DNA of 64,000 bases from Terriglobia bacterium (GTDB lineage Bacteria; Acidobacteriota; Terriglobia; Bryobacterales; Bryobacteraceae): assembly GCA_020073345.1 (NCBI GenBank), contig JAIQFI010000003.1, forward strand, positions 186,001 to 250,000, in the 5' to 3' direction. Both the position numbers and the translations under genes were made by a program. The notes below the pieces were generated by a model that searched no databases, was not told the DNA's origin, and worked only from the letters and a program-made list of their open reading frames with translations. Shown piece by piece: positions 32,810-39,866 of this stretch (its first letter is position 1; each line of letters opens with the position of its first letter).

Positions 32810-33802
32810 CTGCTTCAGCTCAACATCCTGGATCAATGTCCGATCCCCGAAGGCTCGACTGCCGGGGATGCGCTGCGGAACACCATCGGGCTTGCAAAGC
32901 GAGCAGATCAACTAGGGTACGGCCGTTATTGGCTCGCAGAGCATCACGGCACCCCCGGCTTGGCCTGCAACAGTCCCGAAGTCATGATCGGACCGGTCGC
33001 GGCGGCCACGTCGCGGATCAGAGTCGGCAGCGGCGGCGTGATGCTGCCGCACTACAGTCCTCTCAAGGTAGCCGAGAACTTCTCGATGTTGAGCGCACTC
33101 TTTCCGGGCCGCATCGACCTGGGGATCGGCCGCGCTCCGGGGACCAGCGCCCAGATCGCCTTCGCGCTGCAGAGGGATCGCCGCCAGGCTTCCCCCGACG
33201 ACTTCCGGGAGCAGATGGATGAGCTGCTGGAGTATTTCGGTAAAGGGCTAAGAGAGCTCCGCTTCCAAAGTCCGGAAGTGTCTCTACTCGGGTCATCGGC
33301 GCAGAGCGCGGTGTGGGCGGCCGAGCTCGGGCTTCCGTATGTGTTTGCCGACTTCATAAATCCGGGCGGCGCAGCAATGGCCGCCTACTATCGTCAACAC
33401 TTCCATCCGTCCGCTGCTCTGGCCGAGCCGAAGGTTTCGGTCGCCGTGTGGGCGTTATGCGCTGACACCGAAGAGGAAGCGCTGCGAATTTCGGCGAGCG
33501 CCCGGATGATGCTTCTGCTTCTGTTCCGGGGGCGGCTGATCCCGGTCCCTCCAGTAGAGAAAGCGATTGAATTCCTGGCGAAAGAAGGCATTCCCGTTGG
33601 TTCGGTGCCTGAGGGCCGCAGAATCATCACCGGTGAACCGGAGCATGTGCGCGCAGCCATCGAAGGCGTCGCGACAGAGTACGGCGCCGACGAAGTGTTC
33701 GTCGTCAACATCGTCCACGATCCAGCCGCGCGGATGCGTTGTTACGAGTTAATCGCGAAGGCTTTTGAGTTGCAGACAACTTCGCAAACCCGTTCGATCT
33801 GA
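32810..33802 (+). CDS. Luciferase-like flavin-dependent monooxygenase, apparent CTG start
   Basis: A protein of about 330 residues of the LLM family (alkanal-monooxygenase-like). The conserved N-terminus LNILDQCPIPEGSTAGDALR, LAKRADQLGYGRYWLAEHH and GTPGLACNSPEVMIGPVAAA lies upstream of the first ATG (32960), which would remove about 50 conserved residues. Between the in-frame stop at about 32792 and this region there is no ATG, GTG or TTG; the best candidate is CTG 32810, 5 bases after the ankyrin stop, perhaps by coupling. Other motifs: IRVGSGGVMLPHYSPLKVAE, LFPGRIDLGIGRAPG, GLPYVFADFINPGGA. It would act in the cytosol with reduced flavin. Its last 61 bases overlap the convergent aminotransferase gene. 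Confidence 0.8.
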   Translation: MLQLNILDQCPIPEGSTAGDALRNTIGLAKRADQLGYGRYWLAEHHGTPGLACNSPEVMIGPVAAATSRIRVGSGGVMLPHYSPLKVAENFSMLSALFPGRIDLGIGRAPGTSAQIAFALQRDRRQASPDDFREQMDELLEYFGKGLRELRFQSPEVSLLGSSAQSAVWAAELGLPYVFADFINPGGAAMAAYYRQHFHPSAALAEPKVSVAVWALCADTEEEALRISASARMMLLLLFRGRLIPVPPVEKAIEFLAKEGIPVGSVPEGRRIITGEPEHVRAAIEGVATEYGADEVFVVNIVHDPAARMRCYELIAKAFELQTTSQTRSI

Positions 33803-34854
33803 GACCGCTGCAACTCGGGATAAATTGGGAGTGACAGAACCTCTCCGGCGATTCGTTCCGCGACCGGAAAGTCTCCTTCGCCGTAACGGGAATCGCGATA
33901 GGCGCGCTGCAGATGAACCGGGATCGGGTAGTGAATACCGTACTGAATATCCGCGGCCTTGAGGGCATCCACCAGCGCGTCCCGACGGGGAGTGCGGATT
34001 GCGTAGACGTGATACACGTGACGGGCGTAAGGCATCTGGCGCGGTGTCACCACACCCGAATCTTTCAGGAGTTGATCGTAAAGCGCGGCATGGGCGCGGC
34101 GGGCCTCGGTCCAGCGCTCCAGATGCCGCAGCTTGACGCGCAGGATCGCGCCCTGCATGCCCTCCATGCGGTAATTGAAACCGCGCAGATCGTGATAATA
34201 GCGGCGCGATTCACCCCAGCTTCGCAGAAGCCGGATGGTCTTGGCGTATTCCGGATTCGCGGTGACCACCGCGCCGGCTTCCCCATACGCTCCGAGATTC
34301 TTGCCGGGATAGAAGCTAAAGCACGCGAGGTCCGCCAGCGACCCGGCGCGTTCTCCTTTGTATTCGGCTCCATGAGCCTGGGCTGCGTCTTCAATCACTG
34401 TGATGCCTCGGGCGCGCGCAGTATCCAAAATGGGCCCCATGTCGGCCGTCTGTCCGTATAAGTGGACCGGCAGAATCGCTTTGGTCCGCGGCGTGATCGC
34501 AGACCGCAACTTGCCCGGATCGAGATTATAGGATTCCGGGTCGATATCGATGTACACCGGCATGGCGCCGACGTAGTGAATCGCGGCGACGGTGGCGACG
34601 AAGGTGAACGGCGTCGTGATGACCTCATCACCGGGTCCGACTCCGGCGGCGAGCAGGGCCAGATGCAGGGCGCTGGTCCCAGAGTTCACTCCGATGGCTT
34701 CGTGATTCGAGCAATAGGTCGCAAATTCCTTCTCGAACTCGGCCACTTCCGGGCCTAGGGCGAACTGGCTGGTCTCGAGAACGGCGGCGATGGCCGCATC
34801 GATCTCCGCCCTGATGCTATGGTATTGCGCCTTCAAGTCTGCGTACGGAATCAT
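33742..34854 (-). CDS. DegT/DnrJ/EryC1/StrS-type sugar aminotransferase
   Basis: A 370-residue cytosolic PLP enzyme: IPYADLKAQYHSIRAEID, FALGPEVAEFEKEFA, IGVNSGTSALHLALLAAGVG, DEVITTPFTFVATVAAI, IEDAAQAHGAEYKG and the PLP lysine in FSFYPGKNLGAYGEAG (Lys185). It transfers an amino group to a keto sugar nucleotide. The ATG overlaps the VanZ-like gene's stop by 4 bases (ATGA), so the two are coupled. Together with the epimerases and formyltransferase-like protein further along it points to amino-sugar synthesis. The 3' end overlaps the LLM gene by 61 bases on the other strand. The specific sugar cannot be told. Confidence 0.9.
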   Translation of the reverse strand: MIPYADLKAQYHSIRAEIDAAIAAVLETSQFALGPEVAEFEKEFATYCSNHEAIGVNSGTSALHLALLAAGVGPGDEVITTPFTFVATVAAIHYVGAMPVYIDIDPESYNLDPGKLRSAITPRTKAILPVHLYGQTADMGPILDTARARGITVIEDAAQAHGAEYKGERAGSLADLACFSFYPGKNLGAYGEAGAVVTANPEYAKTIRLLRSWGESRRYYHDLRGFNYRMEGMQGAILRVKLRHLERWTEARRAHAALYDQLLKDSGVVTPRQMPYARHVYHVYAIRTPRRDALVDALKAADIQYGIHYPIPVHLQRAYRDSRYGEGDFPVAERIAGEVLSLPIYPELQRSQIERVCEVVCNSKAFAINS

Positions 34855-35771
34855 GCCTGACCTTTATTATCCCAACGTGACGGCTCGGTCAAATGCAGCA
34901 TCACGGCGCCGGCTGCGAGCAGAATCAGATCGGTGGTCTCCGGCGTGCGGCCGGGCAAATAGCGCTGGGCGAGTTCGCCTGCGAACAGGATTGCGCCCGG
35001 GGTCGCCAGCGCCCAGATCCATCGCATACCCGACCTCCGTTCCACCCACAGAATCGCAGTGTAGAAGAACAGTTTTCCGAAAAACGTTCCGTAGTAGGAT
35101 TCGAGCGCTCCCACAAACCAGCTCTCGAAAGGGAGCCACCAAAACGGCTGCGGTGGGCCCTGGAACCGGAAGGGCCGCAGTTCGTCCGCAGCCAGCCAGA
35201 TCAGCAGTAAAATCGTGGCTACTCGGAATTGCCCGCGAACGGCGAGCAAAGCGAGCATCAGCAATCCGACAATCTCATGGCTCAAGTCAATGCCGGGTCC
35301 GTATCGAGGCAAAAACAAGAAAGCCTGCCACACGGCCCAGAGTCCCAGCAGCAGGACACCCGGAGAATATAGGACGCGCAACCGCGATGCCAGCGGCCGG
35401 CTCGTGGCCGCAGAAACTAAGCCGATGCCGAGCAGCGTGCCGACACTGTTGCTAATCAGGTCGGTCAGATTGCCGAAACGGTCGGGGATAGCGAGCTGGG
35501 CCCACTCCACAGCGAACGACACGAGCGTTCCAAGTGCCAGCGCCGCGATGAATCCAACCGTACTGCGGCGGAACGCTACAAACGCCGCTGCGCCCAACGG
35601 CATGTAGAACACCACGTTGAGAACGGCATCCAGGATCGTACGGCGAGTCACCAACGGCACCCAGAAAAGGGTCCTAAGGCCGGGGTGCGGAAAGAACCGC
35701 CACGGATAGAGAGACAGGTACAGAATTGCGGCAAGGTAAAGCAGCAAGAACAATGCGGCCCGCCGGTTCAC
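34851..35771 (-). CDS. VanZ-like multi-span membrane protein
   Basis: A membrane protein of about 306 residues with the VanZ pattern: a first segment ending LSLYPWRF, DAVLNVVFYMPLGAAAF, VEWAQLAIPDRFGNLTDLISN-type motif (E, Q, R and D-N conserved), followed by five or more further hydrophobic segments. The C-terminal half repeats the motif (ILFAGELAQRYLPGRTPETT), so it may be two VanZ-like halves. GTG 35771 is preferred because AAGGAACC lies 8 bases upstream; a TTG at 35795 is possible. VanZ proteins affect cell-envelope glycans in unknown ways. Coupled to the aminotransferase. Confidence 0.8.
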   Translation of the reverse strand: MNRRAALFLLLYLAAILYLSLYPWRFFPHPGLRTLFWVPLVTRRTILDAVLNVVFYMPLGAAAFVAFRRSTVGFIAALALGTLVSFAVEWAQLAIPDRFGNLTDLISNSVGTLLGIGLVSAATSRPLASRLRVLYSPGVLLLGLWAVWQAFLFLPRYGPGIDLSHEIVGLLMLALLAVRGQFRVATILLLIWLAADELRPFRFQGPPQPFWWLPFESWFVGALESYYGTFFGKLFFYTAILWVERRSGMRWIWALATPGAILFAGELAQRYLPGRTPETTDLILLAAGAVMLHLTEPSRWDNKGQA

Positions 35772-35966
35772 AGGCTTAGGTTCCTTGGGCGTCAAAGTAG
35801 GCAGATGCTCCGTATGATAGGGGTCTTGCGAACGGTTTGTATACAGTCCCCTGAAAAGAATTGTCTCTCTGGCAGCCCTTACGACACGCGTAACTCATTG
35901 TCTTTCCGGGAGTTGGTAAAAATTGGGTTCGTTTCGAAAAATGGCTGTGTGCAAGTTTTCGCCTGC

Positions 35967-35981
35967 TATACTGCTCGTATG
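35967..35981 (+). promoter_or_regulatory. -10 element placing a leaderless start at 35979
   Basis: TATACT (35967-35972) lies 6 bases before ATG 35979, so the predicted transcript begins with the start codon. There is no Shine-Dalgarno and only a weak -35. It marks the first gene of the phage-like island. Confidence 0.45.
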
Positions 35982-36524
35982 GCAAGCGCGCGCCAAATCG
36001 AGGCGAACCAGCGCAACGCGAAGTTCTCTCGTGGGCCAAGGACAAGCGCCGGTAAGGCGGCTGCCGCCAAGAATGCTCTTCGGCACGGACTGCTGTCAGA
36101 AGAGGCGATGCTGCCAGGCGAGAGCGCCTTGGATTACGCCAGATTTACGGAAAAGCTTTACGTCGAGTTGAATCCGATAGGAGAACTCGAGAGTGCGCTT
36201 GTCGGGCGAATTGGTGGGCTGCTCTGGCGATTGAAGCGAATCGGAAGATTAGAGGCGGGAATTCTGATGTGGAAGCACGCCGATCTGGAGCTGCCTTCTT
36301 GGAGCCAAAAACCTACGAGTATATTCAGCGATTCAGACCTGACCACGCTAGGTGAGACCTACCAATACGGCGCAGACTCGCTCGCCAAATTGTCTCGCTA
36401 CGAAACGTCGATCGAAAGAAGCATGTACAAGGCTCTACACGAGCTCCAGCGATTGCAGGCGGCTCGCAAGGGAGACCATGTGCCTGCGCCTGTAGTGGTC
36501 GATGTCAATGTCACTGAGCCCTGA
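35979..36524 (+). CDS. Conserved hypothetical protein (RQIEANxxNAxxSxGPRTxxGKAxxxxNALRHG family)
   Basis: A 181-residue cytosolic protein starting MASARQIEANQRNAKFSRGP, then RTSAGKAAAAKNALRHGLLS, a block common to many copies of a family of unknown function in acidobacteria and planctomycetes. The rest is alpha-helical (YARFTEKLYVELNPIGELES, LVGRIGGLLWRLKRIGRLEA, SIERSMYKALHELQRLQAAR). The N-terminal block is rich in Lys/Arg and may bind nucleic acid. ATG 35979 is chosen because the family motif starts there and a -10 box fits a leaderless transcript. First gene of the island interrupting the polysaccharide locus. Confidence 0.75.
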   Translation: MASARQIEANQRNAKFSRGPRTSAGKAAAAKNALRHGLLSEEAMLPGESALDYARFTEKLYVELNPIGELESALVGRIGGLLWRLKRIGRLEAGILMWKHADLELPSWSQKPTSIFSDSDLTTLGETYQYGADSLAKLSRYETSIERSMYKALHELQRLQAARKGDHVPAPVVVDVNVTEP

Positions 36525-36581
36525 AGCGGCCAGCGGCGAAGACCCCTCCCCTCCCGAGAATTGGTAGTGCCTGTCAACAGA

Positions 36582-36857
36582 TCAGTCGTCCTTTTGTTTA
36601 GCCCAGCGTGCTGCTGCTGCTTTGCGTCCGATTTCCTTTCGCCGCTCTCGGGTCAGACTCTGCGCGCGAGCCCGCCCGCCAATTTTACCCGCCTTCTTTC
36701 CTATTTTCGAAAGTTCATCTTTGCTCAACTTCTGGTAGCGAGCTAAACCGCCCCGGCGCGCGATTTCCTCCCGCTCTTCAGGAGTCAGTGCTTCGTTCCG
36801 AGCTTTGGCTCCCAACCTCCCGAGGGCCACCGCATGCGGGTTCTTTCGCTGAGCCAT
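36582..36857 (-). CDS. Small basic helical-repeat protein
   Basis: A 91-residue, very basic protein with repeating segments of the type LTPEEREEIARRGGLARYQK, LSKDELSKIGKKAGKIGGRA, LTRERRKEIGRKAAAARWAK. The repeats resemble the small Lys/Gly-rich proteins (KGG-like) and DNA-associated proteins often found on phages and plasmids. It is divergent from the gene at 37041 and shares with it an intergenic region that holds a strong promoter and operator-like repeats, so it could be regulatory. Function inferred only from composition. Confidence 0.65.
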   Translation of the reverse strand: MAQRKNPHAVALGRLGAKARNEALTPEEREEIARRGGLARYQKLSKDELSKIGKKAGKIGGRARAQSLTRERRKEIGRKAAAARWAKQKDD

Positions 36858-36908
36858 TAACCTAGCTTAACCTCAGGTTCGTCTCCTTTGCCCGGCCGGT
36901 TTTTATAC

Positions 36909-36937
36909 TTGACATACTCAGCGCCGAGTAGTATCAT
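36909..36937 (+). promoter_or_regulatory. Strong sigma-70 promoter with operator-like repeat in the spacer
   Basis: TTGACA (36909-36914), exactly 17 bases, TATCAT (36932-36937). The spacer contains a perfect inverted repeat TACTC-agcgcc-GAGTA (36915-36930), and the 9-mer ATACTCAGC (36914-36922) recurs at 36975-36983. This is the best consensus promoter in the window and looks like a phage-type repressor-controlled promoter for the operon 37041-39089. Confidence 0.6.
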
Positions 36938-37040
36938 TAAATTTCCATACAACCGCCAGCCACGAAGTTCGCAGATACTCAGCAACATCGTGTGACCGGG
37001 GACGGAGGCCGCAAAGGGCCGGCAAAGCAAGGAGACGAAT

Positions 37041-37685
37041 GTGAACATCTTGCGTTTTCAAGTCAACACACCCGTCGAAGTAGCTCTCGCCTCTCCACGC
37101 GGCAAATTAATCCAAGGCCGCTATGGTGACCGGATGTTGTTTCAACTGACGGACGGACGGTTTATGTACGTGCCGCCGGTGGTCGCCACTATGATTGAGG
37201 AGCTGGCAATCGCTCCTGGGCAGCACTTCGAGTTGTGCAAGACACAACTCAAGAAGGGCCAACGACCGTCGATCGAGTGGGCGTTGAAGCGGATCGATCC
37301 TGAACCGCCGAGAGACGAAGTTGAGGGTGCGGCCTCTGAGCCCGAGACTCCCCTAGAACGCGACTTGCGCATGTCAGCCGAGATTGCGAACGCCAGAAAA
37401 GCTGCAAATGAGGTACCAAGGGAAATCACCGCTATTCCCGACGACGCGATCCCGCCTTTTGCACCGATGGCGAACGGCAACACTGCCGCCACGATAAAAG
37501 ACGGGAACAAGCCACCCCTGCCCTCGACGAAACTCGAACACGCATTGAAAACAGCCATCTCGGCAGCCTATAACGCTGAGAAGTACGGTACTGAGCTTGG
37601 CTACGTGGTTCGTTTTGATGCGGACGCTATCAAGTCGATGGCGATCACGGTACTGATCAACATGAGCGAAGGTGGTCGGAGATGA
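37041..37685 (+). CDS. Hypothetical phage-like protein
   Basis: A 214-residue protein from a GTG start with AAGGAGACG upstream. An N-terminal beta-rich domain (ILRFQVNTPVEVALASPRG, RYGDRMLFQLTDGRFMYVPP, PGQHFELCKTQLKKGQRPSI) precedes a linker and a C-terminal helical part (LEHALKTAISAAYNAEKYGT, VVRFDADAIKSMAITVLINM). It may be a single-strand-binding or scaffold-type protein, as similar genes precede phage nucleases, but I do not recognise it. It overlaps the nuclease gene by 4 bases (ATGA), the first of three such overlaps. Confidence 0.7.
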   Translation: MNILRFQVNTPVEVALASPRGKLIQGRYGDRMLFQLTDGRFMYVPPVVATMIEELAIAPGQHFELCKTQLKKGQRPSIEWALKRIDPEPPRDEVEGAASEPETPLERDLRMSAEIANARKAANEVPREITAIPDDAIPPFAPMANGNTAATIKDGNKPPLPSTKLEHALKTAISAAYNAEKYGTELGYVVRFDADAIKSMAITVLINMSEGGRR

Positions 37686-38485
37686 TCCAACTGGCCAGCA
37701 CCAGTCACACTGCGGCCCAGAATGCTGACTTGGGCGCTGTCCTTTCACCCAGCCAAGTTCGTTGTTTTATGGAATGCCAGACCCGTTGGTGGTTCAAGTA
37801 CGGATTGAAGTACCCTGACCCGCCGACAGGCAGTCTGGCTCTCGGACGAGCCGTTCACGCGTCGCTCGGTTACAACTTCGCGCAAAAGGTCGAGACGTAT
37901 GAGGATCTGCCTACTGAGGGTGTGCAAGCTCTATTTCGGGAGTCCTGGGCGCTGGAGTGCGAGCAGGTGGAGTTTCGAGACGACGAAAACCCCGCGCAGC
38001 TCGCGGCCATCGGAGAATCACTCGTAGCTAAGTACATGCATGAGATGGCGCCCGTCATCGAACCTGCAGCAGTCGAACTCCGCGTGGAGGGGGAAATCGG
38101 CGGAGTAAGTGTCCAGGGCTGGGTCGATATTTTTGATGTCGACGGCCGAGTGGTGGATATCAAGACGGCTCGCGCGAGACCAAGCAGCATCGAGCCGATG
38201 CACCGATTTCAAGCAGCGACTTATTCTCGACTGACACCTGGAGCGAGCGGAAGAGGACGTATCGATACATTAGTAAAGACGAAGATTCCACAGGTCATCT
38301 CACAGAGCTTCGAACTCAATGAAGGCGATCTGGTTGCTATTCAAAGTCTCTATCCTTTGATCCAGGAGGCAATGCGCGCAAAGGTACATGTACCGAACAG
38401 GTTGGCAGTAACCTGCTCGCGGCGCAGTTGCGCGTATTGGCGACATTGCGAGAGCGAATGGGGCGGTGAGGTTCCGGAGAGATGA
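37682..38485 (+). CDS. RecB/Cas4-like PD-(D/E)XK nuclease with four-cysteine cluster
   Basis: A 267-residue protein with features of AddB/Cas4-type exonucleases: LSPSQVRCFMECQTRWWFKY (Cys28, Cys32), an ALGRAVHASLGYN motif, GWVDIFD (Asp149), VVDIKTA (Asp159, Lys161), HRFQAATYS, and a C-terminal CSRRSCAYWRHC (Cys245, Cys250, Cys256). The first and last cysteines probably hold an iron-sulfur cluster. It has no helicase part, so it resembles free-standing phage or Cas4-like nucleases; no CRISPR genes are nearby. It is coupled by 4-base overlaps to both neighbours, suggesting a recombination or replication module. Confidence 0.82.
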   Translation: MIQLASTSHTAAQNADLGAVLSPSQVRCFMECQTRWWFKYGLKYPDPPTGSLALGRAVHASLGYNFAQKVETYEDLPTEGVQALFRESWALECEQVEFRDDENPAQLAAIGESLVAKYMHEMAPVIEPAAVELRVEGEIGGVSVQGWVDIFDVDGRVVDIKTARARPSSIEPMHRFQAATYSRLTPGASGRGRIDTLVKTKIPQVISQSFELNEGDLVAIQSLYPLIQEAMRAKVHVPNRLAVTCSRRSCAYWRHCESEWGGEVPER

Positions 38486-38895
38486 AGCCTCAACGCAGTT
38501 GGCGTTATCTCGCGTGGATTCGTACCCAGCCGTGCTGTGTGTGCGGATCGCGACGCGGCATTGAGGCATCACACACCGGGCCGCACGGCCTTGGTCAGAA
38601 ATCGCCCGATTCTTCAGCGATTCCGCTATGCCGGAGGCATCATCGGACCGGAAAAGACAGCTATCACCGCTTAGGTCCTCGGCGGTTTAGTGAGGTACAC
38701 GATCTCGACATTCCAGCAATTGTCCGCAGGCTGAATGCAAGACCAACAATCCGAGTGGAGAAAGGGCTTTTTGTCGGTTATCTGGAGGGGCAGCGATACG
38801 TATTGGGAAATACCGACGCAGGCATTCGGGAGGCGGTGCGGAAGGCGGTGCACCTCTGGCGAGACGATCGACTGGCGCAGGAGATCGCGTCATGA
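38482..38895 (+). CDS. HNH nuclease (DUF968/Ref-like)
   Basis: A 137-residue protein with zinc-finger HNH features: AWIRTQPCCVCGSRRGIEAS (Cys18/Cys21), SHTGPHGLGQKS, SSAIPLCRRHHRTGKD (Cys50, His53, His54) and an AVVHDLDIP-like helix after it. This layout is that of the phage HNH proteins grouped under DUF968, of which P1 Ref is a studied relative that acts with RecA. The C-terminal part (about 95-137) is unrelated to the core. It overlaps both flanking genes by 4 bases. Its pairing with a RecB-type nuclease supports a phage-derived recombination unit. Confidence 0.78.
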   Translation: MKPQRSWRYLAWIRTQPCCVCGSRRGIEASHTGPHGLGQKSPDSSAIPLCRRHHRTGKDSYHRLGPRRFSEVHDLDIPAIVRRLNARPTIRVEKGLFVGYLEGQRYVLGNTDAGIREAVRKAVHLWRDDRLAQEIAS

Positions 38896-39089
38896 GCTTC
38901 AATATGCTGGAGCCCGAAGAGGAACCCTGCTGCGAGTGCTGGTATGACGAGACACGCGACAGGATGGATCGGGAAGACTGCCCGTTCCATTGGGGACTCA
39001 CGGACGAGCCCAACATGTCAGCAGCGTCAGTCGTGAAAAACAAGGGACCCAGGGGCGCCGCCAGTAGAAGAACGGAAGATGTGGCGTAA
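38892..39089 (+). CDS. Small acidic Cys-containing protein
   Basis: A 65-residue protein whose first half is acidic and has CCECWYDETRDRMDREDC, a spacing that could bind zinc. It overlaps the HNH gene by 4 bases (ATGA), which supports translation. The last part (KNKGPRGAASRRTEDVA) is basic. No known relative comes to mind. It ends the island operon. Confidence 0.6.
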   Translation: MSFNMLEPEEEPCCECWYDETRDRMDREDCPFHWGLTDEPNMSAASVVKNKGPRGAASRRTEDVA

Positions 39090-39114
39090 GCCACGAAAAT
39101 GTCACTGGTCCAGA

Positions 39115-39815
39115 GGTTGGTGTCTCGCCCGCATGCAAGCGTAGCGCCAGGTGCGCCATCATCAGACCCTCAACCGTAGGGGTGACCTGCGCATGGAACT
39201 GGGATTCCTCGCGACTAGTGCGCCCTCCCTGCCCCAGCATATCTGCATTCCGCATGGCATCCAGTTTCAACCCCAGCCATTCCAATCCCTCGCAAAAACT
39301 CTGACGAGTCCCGGGCGTACGCCTTCTCCGATTCCGCCGCTGAAAACGACTGCCGTTGGGGGAAATCGTCCGGTGAAAGCTTGAGGTGAATATCGCCGCC
39401 GCAGGCACGCGGTCCCATGGGCCGCCTTTAAGGGCGCGAAACACGGCCACTGAACTGGCATTGTGCAACAACACGAGATTCTCCAGTGCTTCCAGGCCCG
39501 AGAAGACCTGCTCGTCGACCCACACCCGCTCGCGGTACTGCTCTCCGCCCTGCACCACCCGCAGAGCCATCAAGTCGAAAATCGGTCGGCGTCCACCGCA
39601 TGCAAGCGAACACCTGCGAGGACTCTCCGTGTTCACCGAAACGTTATCGTCGCGAAGAACTTTTCCGTCGGCCTCACGAACTCTAGCGTGCTCGCCGATT
39701 GGCTCAATCACTCTGGAAAGAATATCCCGTCCTCGAACCTGGTCTCCGTTGGGCGGGTCGGCTGAGATCAGCGCAAATCGGAGGGATGCGCTGGGTTGAC
39801 GATCAGTACCTTCAG
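39115..39815 (-). pseudogene. ackA: Degenerate acetate kinase pseudogene
   Basis: Reading minus, a start-like CTG at 39815 gives LKVLIVN (the acetate-kinase opening), then a shift to ASLRFALISADPP. One frame continues through VIEPIGEHARVREADGKVLR, LMALRVVQGGEQYRERVWVD (compare GHRVVHGGE), LLHNASSVAVFRALK (compare PLHNP) and IFTSSFHRTISP (compare FDTAFHxTMP). The frame then changes to AVVFSGGIGEG (compare VFTGGIGEN) and back to SFCEGLEWLGLKLDAMRNAD and VTPTVEGLMMAHLALRLHAG. The family is about 400 residues; about 140 central residues are missing and at least three frame changes are present. It fills an otherwise genetically empty gap between the phage-like island and the epimerase. Confidence 0.72.
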
Positions 39816-39866
39816 CGGCTTTACCGGGCTTTAGCGTCTCAGGGCCAGTTCCTGCGATACAATCGG

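Noticed and set aside
37682-38485. Cas4 of a CRISPR system
   Set aside because: The nuclease has the Cys cluster, but no cas1, cas2 or repeat array is present; the neighbours are phage-like.
36582-39089. Complete prophage
   Set aside because: No integrase, capsid, terminase or lysis genes and no attachment repeats were seen; only a small nuclease module remains.
38998-39114. Extension of the acetate-kinase-like open frame beyond 39115
   Set aside because: The family ends near HLALRLHAG; the remaining residues have no similarity and overlap the small Cys-protein gene on the other strand.
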